From Acidobacteriota bacterium (GTDB taxonomy: Bacteria; Acidobacteriota; Blastocatellia; RBC074), in NCBI GenBank assembly GCA_013140935.1, contig JABFSD010000859.1, forward strand, positions 1-5,311: DNA of 5,311 bases, in the 5' to 3' direction. The notes beneath the pieces were generated by a model. It worked only from the letters and a program-made list of their open reading frames with translations, was not told where the DNA came from and did no database searches. Positions 1 through 5,311 of the stretch are shown piece after piece (the stretch's first letter is position 1; each line of letters opens with the position of its first letter). Position numbers and translations under genes: made by a program.

Positions 1-1861
1 GTTTCTGGCGGTGCTGTTGGCCGCCAGCGTGATGCTCGACGTAGTGTTTTTTGCCTTGCTGGTGCTTTATCTGTTGGCGGGGATTTCGACGCTGGTAAGT
101 TTCGAGATTCGCCGCGCGCAGGACGAATGGCAACGGCAACATGCGCAAGGCACAGCGGTAACGCAATTCTGGCGACCGGCGGGCAGCCAACAGCTCAACT
201 TGCGCGCGCCGCGCTGGCGCAACGTATTCATCTTTGCCTGTTTGTCGTTGTTGCTGATTGCGGCGCTGGCAGCGCCGTTGTTTCTGGCGATGCCGCGCGT
301 GCCGAATCCATGGAGTGGGGGGCGCGGACGGGGGCAGGGCGGCGAAGAAGGACTGTCAGGGTTCAGCGATAGCGTGCGGTTGGGCGAAGTCGCGCGGCTC
401 AAGCTCAATCGGCGGCGCGTGATGCGCGTGCGCGTGACGTGGCCTCCGCGCGCGCTGCCTCAACAACTTTATTGGCGCGGCATTGCGCTGGATCATTACA
501 ACGGTGGCGTGTGGCTCAGCACGGCAGAACAGCCTGTGCCCTTACCCGAAGAACCGGGTGGTGGCTTTTATGTCAGCGTCCGCCCGAACGCCGACCCGCC
601 ACTTACTTATCAACAGTTCCTGCTCGATCCGCTCAATACCAACGTGATTTTCGCTGCGCCGCACGCCGTGTGGGTGAGCGGGCCTGACCGATTACGCCGC
701 GACGACCATCAGGCGCTTTTCACCAATCACTATTCGTTTCATCGGTTTCGTTACGAAGTGCAATCCGACACGACGCTGCCGCGCGCCGAAGCCTTGCGCG
801 CCGATCAAGCCGTCACTTTCAGCACCGAGCTGCGCCGCCGCTATTTGCAACTGCCGCCGCAACTCGACGAACGCATCAAACGGCTCGCGCGTGACGTCGC
901 AGGTGATGCCCCGACGAATTACGACATTGCGGCACGGCTGGTCGAGCATCTGCAAAATGCCTATCAATACTCACTCGATCTCAACGTCGTCGAAGCAGGC
1001 GATCCCTTGAGCGATTTTCTGTTCCACACCAAAGCCGGACATTGCGAATACTTCGCTTCGGCGCTGACGATCATGTTGCGCACACGCGGCATTCCGGCGC
1101 GCCTCGTCAATGGCTTTCAGATGGGCGAATACGTCGAGCGCCAGCAGCTTTACGTGGTGCGGCAATCAGACGCGCACTCGTGGGTCGAGGCTTATTTCCC
1201 CAAGCACGGCTGGGTGACGTTCGACCCTACGCCGGCGGCGGGCTTGAGTCAGTATGACGAAGCCTGGTCAGGCCTGTTCGGCTGGTTACAAGGCATGGGT
1301 GAATCGTTGCAATCGTTCTGGCAGGAGCGCGTTATCAAGTTCGATTCTTACGAACAGTTTTCGCTGTTGATGGATTTGCAACGCACGCTCACCCGCTGGC
1401 GTAACGAAACCGGAAGCCAATGGCTCAACTGGCAATTGAAATGGGCTGACTGGTTCAAAGCAGAAACGCCGGAAGCCGCCGCCAACGAACCGGAGAAAGC
1501 GCAAAGTTATGATTGGTCGCAATGGTTGAATGCGCGCACGTTGAGCGTGATTGCGTTGTTACTGGCTTTAGTCGCAATCGTATGGTGGCAACGGCATACG
1601 CGCACGTGGCGCTATCGCTTCCGCCGCGATGCCGCTGCCTCCGCCGTAGCCTTCTATGAAGAGATGCTCGCGCAACTCGCGCGCGTCGGCCATCGCCGCC
1701 ATTCTCAACAGACGCCGCGCGAATTCGCGCGACAAGTGAACCAGCCGAGCGTCAGTGAACTCACGCAGCTTTATCAGCAGGCGCGGTTCGGCGGTGCCGT
1801 ATTGTCGGCACAACAAGTTGATCGCATTGGCCTGCTGTTGCGCGAATTGCGAAAGAAGTGA
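1..1861 (+). CDS. tgpA: TgpA-type membrane-anchored transglutaminase (5' end outside window)
   Basis: This is a transglutaminase-like protein of the TgpA family (DUF3488 membrane region, transglutaminase core, DUF4129 C-terminus). The reading frame is open from base 2, so the gene begins before the window; the GTG at 11 lies inside a membrane helix and is not the start. Numbering residues from that GTG codon, two membrane helices are visible (about 1-29 and 71-93). A glycine-rich linker (about 103-117) and a soluble region follow. The transglutaminase core has the expected triad: Cys345 in GHCEYFAS, His389 in DAHSWVEAYF and Asp405 in FDPTP. A further helix (about 511-526) leads to a basic cytoplasmic tail ending in a DUF4129-like helical segment. 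By family topology the catalytic domain should face the outside of the cytoplasmic membrane. Relatives often lie behind moxR and DUF58 genes, which cannot be seen here. The family is certain enough; the substrate is not known from sequence. Confidence 0.9.
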   Translation, partial: FLAVLLAASVMLDVVFFALLVLYLLAGISTLVSFEIRRAQDEWQRQHAQGTAVTQFWRPAGSQQLNLRAPRWRNVFIFACLSLLLIAALAAPLFLAMPRVPNPWSGGRGRGQGGEEGLSGFSDSVRLGEVARLKLNRRRVMRVRVTWPPRALPQQLYWRGIALDHYNGGVWLSTAEQPVPLPEEPGGGFYVSVRPNADPPLTYQQFLLDPLNTNVIFAAPHAVWVSGPDRLRRDDHQALFTNHYSFHRFRYEVQSDTTLPRAEALRADQAVTFSTELRRRYLQLPPQLDERIKRLARDVAGDAPTNYDIAARLVEHLQNAYQYSLDLNVVEAGDPLSDFLFHTKAGHCEYFASALTIMLRTRGIPARLVNGFQMGEYVERQQLYVVRQSDAHSWVEAYFPKHGWVTFDPTPAAGLSQYDEAWSGLFGWLQGMGESLQSFWQERVIKFDSYEQFSLLMDLQRTLTRWRNETGSQWLNWQLKWADWFKAETPEAAANEPEKAQSYDWSQWLNARTLSVIALLLALVAIVWWQRHTRTWRYRFRRDAAASAVAFYEEMLAQLARVGHRRHSQQTPREFARQVNQPSVSELTQLYQQARFGGAVLSAQQVDRIGLLLRELRKK

Positions 1862-1872
1862 AAAGTGAAAAG

Positions 1873-1949
1873 ACGCGTTCGTAGTTCCGCCTTTAGGCGG
1901 TGGTGCCCAAATGAGACGCCACCGCCTAAAGGCGGAACTACGAACGCGT
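1873..1949. repeat. Long hairpin palindrome (REP/MITE-like element) between tgpA and glmM
   Basis: Bases 1873-1903 are perfectly complementary to 1919-1949, giving a 31-bp stem with a 15-base loop (1904-1918). A G-T wobble at 1872/1950 can extend it. Each arm contains its own smaller palindrome, CCGCCTTTAGGCGG at 1887-1900 and its complement CCGCCTAAAGGCGG at 1922-1935, so either one long hairpin or two small ones could form. There is no T-run after it, so it does not look like an intrinsic terminator. The near-perfect arms and position directly after the upstream stop codon suggest a dispersed repeat, of the REP or non-autonomous transposon (MITE) kind. That class is an inference, because only one copy lies in the window. 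Confidence 0.85.
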
Positions 1950-1996
1950 TGGCAGTGATTTCTCGATTCTTTGGTTGCAAGCCGATCATAAAAACC

Positions 1997-3349
1997 ATGC
2001 GAGCCATTCCAACCTTAAAAATCAGCATCTCCGGCGTACGCGGCGTGATTGGCGAATCGTTGTCGCCCACGTTGTTGACGCGCTTTGCGCAAGCCTTCGG
2101 TACGTATGCCGGAGCCGGAACCATCGTCATCGGACGCGACCCGCGCACGTCGGGCGAGATGGTACGCCAAGCGGTCATCGCGGGTTTGTTGTCGAGCGGT
2201 TGCCGCGTACTCGATCTCGGCGTTGTTCCCGTACCGACCGTGCAATTGCTCGTGCGGCAGCGGCGCGCGCAAGGTGGCATCGCCATCACTGCGAGCCACA
2301 ATCCGGCGGAATGGAATGCGCTCAAATTCGTAGGCGCTGACGGCCTATTCTTGAGTGCAGGGCAAGCGCGCGAGTTGCTCGACATTTATCATCAGGGCGA
2401 TTACCGCAAAGCGAGCGTGAACGAATTGCGCCAAGTTGAGAAGTTCGACGGCTCGTTGGAAGCACACATTCAAGCCGTCCTCGCGGCAGTGGGAAAGCTG
2501 CCGCGTTCGTTGCACGTCGCATTGGATTCCTGCAACGGCGCTTCTTCCATTCTTGCGCCGCAGTTGTTGCAAGCTCTAGGCGCGCAGGTGAAGGCGATCA
2601 ACGTTACGCCCAACGGATTGTTTCCGCGCGAAGCCGAACCCATCGCCGAAAACCTCGGCGCGTTATGTGAACTGGTGAAAGCGAGCGGCGCGCAGGTCGG
2701 CTTTGCGCAAGATATGGACGCCGACCGGTTGGCAATCATTGATGAGCATGGTGAGCCGATTGGCGAAGATCAAACGTTGGCGCTGGCTACGCGATATGTG
2801 TTGAGCAAAACGCCGGGCGCAGTGGTGACGAATTTGTCTACGTCACAGGTGATGGATGATGTCGCGCGGATGTTCAACTGCGCATTGCATCGAGCCAAGA
2901 TCGGCGAAGCCAACGTGACTGAGTTGATGCAGCGCGTCAGCGCCATCATCGGCGGCGAAGGCAACGGAGGTGTGATTTATCCGCGCATCAATTTCTGCCG
3001 CGATTCGCATGTAGCGATGGCGCTCGTTTTGCACTTGCTCGCCGAAAGCGGCCAGACCGTATCGCAACTCGTCAACGCGCTGCCGCGTTACGCCATCGTG
3101 AAAGAAAAGCTGCATTGCCCTTCAGATAAAATCGGCGCGGCGCTCAAACTGGTTCGGCAGGAATTCGCCGCGCATCCGCAAGACTTGCGCGACGGCGTGA
3201 AAGTGACCTTGCCTAATGGATGGTTGCACGTGCGAGGATCGAATACCGAACCGATCATTCGTTTGATGGCGGAAGCGAATGACGAAGCGATGGCGCGTGC
3301 GATGTTGGCGAATGTGTTGGAGAAAGTCGCGCAGTTGTTGCAACGCTAA
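1997..3349 (+). CDS. glmM: Phosphoglucosamine mutase-like phosphohexomutase, archaeal-type motifs
   Basis: This is an alpha-D-phosphohexomutase, most likely converting glucosamine-6-phosphate to glucosamine-1-phosphate in the cytoplasm for UDP-GlcNAc and peptidoglycan synthesis. From the chosen ATG it has 450 residues, close to the usual GlmM size. All four family motifs are present: phosphoserine loop TASHNP with Ser100, metal loop DMDADR (239-244; Asp239, Asp241, Asp243), sugar-binding loop GEGNGG (320-325), and phosphate-binding loop RGSNTEP (413-419). The metal and sugar loops differ from the DGDGDR and GEQSGH usual in bacterial GlmM and resemble archaeal-type phosphoglucosamine or phosphomanno/glucomutases, so specificity is uncertain. 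The frame is open back to a GTG at 1865, but those extra 44 residues are the translated hairpin repeat plus spacer, while the conserved N-terminus (LKISISGVRGVIGE) begins just after the ATG at 1997. No strong Shine-Dalgarno precedes it. It probably follows tgpA in one transcript. Confidence 0.88.
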   Translation: MRAIPTLKISISGVRGVIGESLSPTLLTRFAQAFGTYAGAGTIVIGRDPRTSGEMVRQAVIAGLLSSGCRVLDLGVVPVPTVQLLVRQRRAQGGIAITASHNPAEWNALKFVGADGLFLSAGQARELLDIYHQGDYRKASVNELRQVEKFDGSLEAHIQAVLAAVGKLPRSLHVALDSCNGASSILAPQLLQALGAQVKAINVTPNGLFPREAEPIAENLGALCELVKASGAQVGFAQDMDADRLAIIDEHGEPIGEDQTLALATRYVLSKTPGAVVTNLSTSQVMDDVARMFNCALHRAKIGEANVTELMQRVSAIIGGEGNGGVIYPRINFCRDSHVAMALVLHLLAESGQTVSQLVNALPRYAIVKEKLHCPSDKIGAALKLVRQEFAAHPQDLRDGVKVTLPNGWLHVRGSNTEPIIRLMAEANDEAMARAMLANVLEKVAQLLQR

Positions 3350-3361
3350 CGCGGTTCTCTA

Positions 3362-3407
3362 AAAACGAAAAGGCGCATTGCGTAATGGCAATGCGCCTTT
3401 TCGTTTT
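3362..3407. terminator. Bidirectional intrinsic terminator between convergent genes
   Basis: Bases 3362-3381 pair perfectly with 3388-3407 to form a 20-bp stem with a six-base loop (GTAATG). The inner stem is GC-rich (GGCGCATTGC) and the outer stem consists of A-runs on the left and T-runs on the right, so a transcript from either strand ends in a hairpin followed by uridines. It lies 12 bases after the glmM-like stop codon and 20 bases beyond the stop of the minus-strand VWA gene, exactly where a terminator shared by two convergent genes is expected. Confidence 0.88.
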
Positions 3408-3427
3408 GTTATGAAGGTTGTCGAGAA

Positions 3428-4678
3428 TTACGGCTTGCTGTTCGGCTTAGCGGTTGGTTCGGCAGCCTCTTTGGGTGCGCGATAACCGGGGCGCGTGCGC
3501 ACGGTGAATTCAGCCGGATTCAGATTCACCGCGATGCTGCGGAACTTGCCGTCTTTAGCCTGATTCTCTGAGTAATAGTCAATCGTGTAGAGATTGCGTA
3601 ATTCGTCAGCAATCAACTGAAAAGCGTAGCTCGTGTTTTCGATGCTGTCAGCGCGCAGGTGGCGCGCGCCGGAAAGCTGAGCGATGCGGCCTAGATATTC
3701 TCCGGCAATCAAATAGCGGTCGCGCATTTGCACCGTCGAAGTCGGGCGTTGCGCTGGTTGCCCGTCACGTTCCGTACCGCCGATGATCGTCGTGCTGGTA
3801 CGCGGAATGTTGATGTAAGGCGGCGGTTGTTGTGCTGGTGGCTGCGGCTTGGGGTCTTGCCATTCGATGGGTTGAGTCCAACCCATCCACGCGGAGGCAA
3901 AGCTGAATTGCGGTTGTCGCAACTGGTTCAGTAGATCGAAACGCGGCAGCAACGACGCGCCGTTGGGAATGCCCGGCAGCATCAGCGGACGCAGCGGATT
4001 GATGCCTTCGTTGCGCGTCTCGTATTGAATCGCATAAGTGATGATGTTCGACGAAGCCACGAGATCGAGCGTGCTGTCATAGCTGGCCTGTTTGCTGGCG
4101 GTGTCTACGCCATCGGTGAGTACGACGATGGCGCGGCGTCCGCTAAGCGGATTGAGCTTTTCCGCGATCGCATAATTGATTGCATCGTAAAGCCGCGTGG
4201 CGTAACCCGTGCGCGCTGCTTTGACGGCTTTTTTCAAGGCGCTGGCGTCGCCCGTGAAATCGGTGATGGTGTTCAACCGATCATCGAAAGTGATGACCAT
4301 CACGCGGTCGCGCGGTTGCAGTTGTTTGATGAAATTTTCCGCCGCTTTCTGAATCGCGCCGAGTTTGCGAGCGGTGCTGCGGCTGGTGTCAATCAACAGC
4401 ACGACACTGAAGGCGTCTGATTGCGCAAAAAACTTGTCTACTTTTTGTAACGCGCCGTCTTCGCGTACCTGAAAATTGCTTTGCGCCAACCCTGTGACTA
4501 AACGTCCGTAACGATCCGTGACGATGACGTTTACGTTCACGAGCGAAGAGCCGGTGAACACAATGATTTCATCGGATTTTTGCGGGTCTTGTTTGGGCGG
4601 CGGCGTTTGCGCCAGCGCCAGCGCCGAATAACAGAGACTCGCGCCAAGCATTACAGCAACGGTGAATAACTTCTTCAT
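3428..4678 (-). CDS. Secreted VWFA-related (acidobacterial type) protein
   Basis: The 416-residue protein has an N-terminal signal peptide (about 1-23, basic MKK start, hydrophobic core, likely cut after ALA before Gln24). Cys16 is not in a lipobox, so it is probably not a lipoprotein. Residues about 47-85 form the short beta-rich region that precedes VWA in the acidobacterial VWFA-related family (TIGR03436 type). The VWA domain follows (about 90-220) with an intact metal-ion-dependent adhesion site: DTSRS at 97-101, Thr161 and Asp189 in LTDG. Residues about 223-320 form a proline- and glutamine-rich insert not typical of a VWA fold. The conserved C-terminal block (about 321-400: LGRIAQLSG, then YTIDYYSENQAKDGKFR) is a family hallmark. 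A lysine/proline-rich tail ends it. The function is unknown; metal-dependent protein binding outside the cytoplasm is inferred from the domain. It is a single gene with its own likely promoter and a terminator shared with glmM. Confidence 0.9.
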   Translation of the reverse strand: MKKLFTVAVMLGASLCYSALALAQTPPPKQDPQKSDEIIVFTGSSLVNVNVIVTDRYGRLVTGLAQSNFQVREDGALQKVDKFFAQSDAFSVVLLIDTSRSTARKLGAIQKAAENFIKQLQPRDRVMVITFDDRLNTITDFTGDASALKKAVKAARTGYATRLYDAINYAIAEKLNPLSGRRAIVVLTDGVDTASKQASYDSTLDLVASSNIITYAIQYETRNEGINPLRPLMLPGIPNGASLLPRFDLLNQLRQPQFSFASAWMGWTQPIEWQDPKPQPPAQQPPPYINIPRTSTTIIGGTERDGQPAQRPTSTVQMRDRYLIAGEYLGRIAQLSGARHLRADSIENTSYAFQLIADELRNLYTIDYYSENQAKDGKFRSIAVNLNPAEFTVRTRPGYRAPKEAAEPTAKPNSKP

Positions 4679-4722
4679 AAAGGCAGCCTACGTGAAAAAA
4701 ACCGAATAATTGATTGCGGCGG

Positions 4723-4751
4723 ATTCTACTTGAGGGTTTTGCCTGACGCAA
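4723..4751 (-). promoter_or_regulatory. Candidate sigma-70-type promoter of the VWA gene
   Basis: Read on the minus strand, TTGCGT (4751-4746) and TAGAAT (4728-4723) are separated by exactly 17 bases. The -10 matches the consensus at five of six positions; the -35 matches only at the first three. Transcription would start near 4716, leaving a leader of about 38 bases before the ATG at 4678. An independent promoter is expected here because the upstream nusB unit ends in a terminator at 4797-4843. No clear Shine-Dalgarno is seen in the leader. Inference from sequence only. Confidence 0.45.
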
Positions 4752-4756
4752 AACCC
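4734..4756. repeat. Inverted repeat overlapping the VWA promoter (possible operator)
   Basis: GGGTTTTGC (4734-4742) and GCAAAACCC (4748-4756) are perfect 9-base complements separated by five bases. The repeat covers the candidate -35 element and most of the spacer of the predicted minus-strand promoter, a position typical of repressor operators. It would lie upstream of the predicted transcript start, so a role as DNA site is more plausible than as RNA hairpin. No regulator gene is visible in the window, and it could also be a chance or terminator-like structure. Confidence 0.4.
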
Positions 4757-4796
4757 CGATGGCTTGAACGCCGCAGTTCGCTGGCTTTGCGTACCC

Positions 4797-4843
4797 AAAA
4801 TGCAAAAGCGGAGATGAGAGGTCGTTACCTTTCATCTCCGCTT
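4797..4843 (-). terminator. Intrinsic terminator of the nusB transcript
   Basis: Bases 4806-4817 pair perfectly with 4832-4843 (stem AAGCGGAGATGA), and pairing continues through one G-T wobble and four more pairs to a CGTT loop at 4823-4826, giving a stem of about 17 bp. On the minus strand the stem is followed by TTTTGCATTTT, the U-rich tail of a rho-independent terminator. The other direction has no T-run, so it acts only on minus-strand transcripts. It begins about 20 bases after the nusB stop codon. Confidence 0.85.
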
Positions 4844-4863
4844 CCGTTCAAAAGACCAAATGT

Positions 4864-5311
4864 TTAATTCTGTTGTCCCACCGAAGCTGCGTTGGCTTCC
4901 GGCTTGGCGGGCTGCGTTTCGAGATCGCGCTTGATGGCGTCGAGAATGCCGTTGATGAATTGGGTGGCTTCGTTCGTAGAGAAGCGGCGCGCAATTTCGA
5001 GGGCTTCGTTGATGGCGACGGTGCGCGGTGTGCTGGGCTGGTGCAGGAATTCGTATACGGCCATGCGCAACAGATTTCGATCCACAATCGCCATACGCGG
5101 AATGCGCCAGTGTTCGGCGCGCGAACGAATGCGCTCGTCAATCGCTTCGAGATGCGTGATCGTCCCCAGCGCGAGTTCCGAGGCGAAGTCTTTCACGTCC
5201 TCGCCCGATTCGGCCATCTCCCCCCAATAGGTTTCGACCAATTCGTCTACGGCGGGACGCGCCACGTCGTATGCGAAAAGCATTTGGAGCGCGCACTCGC
5301 GCGCTTTACGC
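4864..5311 (-). CDS. nusB: Transcription antitermination factor NusB (first codons outside window)
   Basis: NusB binds boxA RNA together with ribosomal protein S10 (NusE) and takes part in antitermination of rRNA transcription in the cytoplasm. The frame stays open upstream of the ATG at 5283 to the window edge and encodes RKARECALQ directly before MLFAYD; RKARExALQMLFAYD is the classic NusB N-terminus, so the ATG at 5283 is internal and only a few residues are missing. The visible 148 residues cover the all-helical fold, including the conserved IPRMAIVDRNLLRMAVYE and VAINEALEIARRFS segments and the FINGILD motif near the end. A short Ala/Pro/Gln-rich tail of about 20 residues (ending VGQQN) extends past the core, as is common and variable in the family. 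Upstream neighbours such as ribH cannot be seen. The gene is the last of its transcript, with a strong terminator just downstream. Confidence 0.95.
   Translation of the reverse strand, partial: RKARECALQMLFAYDVARPAVDELVETYWGEMAESGEDVKDFASELALGTITHLEAIDERIRSRAEHWRIPRMAIVDRNLLRMAVYEFLHQPSTPRTVAINEALEIARRFSTNEATQFINGILDAIKRDLETQPAKPEANAASVGQQN

Noticed and set aside
1873..1949. The tgpA-glmM palindrome as an intrinsic terminator of tgpA
   Set aside because: There is no T-run after the stem on either strand, and the downstream sequence (TGGCAGTGATTTCTCG) does not form a U-tract.
1950..1996. A dedicated promoter for the GlmM-like gene just upstream of 1997
   Set aside because: Only weak matches such as CATAAA, immediately next to the start codon and without a properly spaced -35, could be found.
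1774..2385. A 203-codon open frame on the minus strand across the tgpA-glmM junction
   Set aside because: It is antisense to two well-supported genes, passes through the palindrome and shows no recognisable domain. It is best explained as a by-product of GC-rich codon use.
4025..4420. A 131-codon plus-strand open frame inside the VWA gene
   Set aside because: It lies wholly antisense to the VWA domain, whose motifs are intact, and has no recognisable family features.
4734..4756. The GGGTTTTGC/GCAAAACCC hairpin as a second nusB terminator
   Set aside because: The strong hairpin with a U-rich tail at 4797-4843 already ends that transcript, and this hairpin is not followed by a T-run on the minus strand.

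Overview
The window most likely comes from a member of the Acidobacteriota, possibly Blastocatellia-like. The main reason is a secreted von Willebrand factor A (VWA) protein of the type long noted in acidobacteria. Moderately GC-rich coding sequence and weak Shine-Dalgarno signals fit this, but no rRNA or other decisive marker is present, so the placement is an inference.

Layout. Bases 1-1861 (+) hold the 3' part of a TgpA-type membrane transglutaminase gene; its N-terminal membrane domain starts before the window. Bases 1862-1996 are a short intergenic stretch filled mostly by an almost perfect hairpin repeat (31-bp arms, 1873-1903 and 1919-1949). A complete phosphohexomutase of the GlmM family follows on the same strand (start chosen at 1997, stop at 3349). 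A 20-bp-stem hairpin at 3362-3407 then sits between two convergent genes and looks like a shared bidirectional terminator. On the minus strand a complete secreted VWA-domain protein occupies 4678-3428. Upstream of it, 4679-4863 carries a candidate promoter overlapped by an inverted repeat, and the intrinsic terminator of the next gene. Bases 4864-5311 (-) hold nusB, which lacks only its first few codons at the window edge.

How the genes relate. The transglutaminase and GlmM genes are co-directional and may share a transcript, but the hairpin repeat lies between them and could affect expression of the second gene. GlmM feeds amino sugars into cell-wall precursor synthesis. NusB is a general transcription factor for rRNA antitermination. 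The VWA protein is exported and appears to be a separate transcription unit. I see no CRISPR array, tRNA, rRNA, phage gene, transposase or defence system, and I found no undescribed multi-gene system. The points most worth checking are the palindromic repeat and its effect on GlmM start annotation, the archaeal-type motifs of the mutase, the roughly 100-residue insert in the VWA protein, and the inverted repeat on the VWA promoter.
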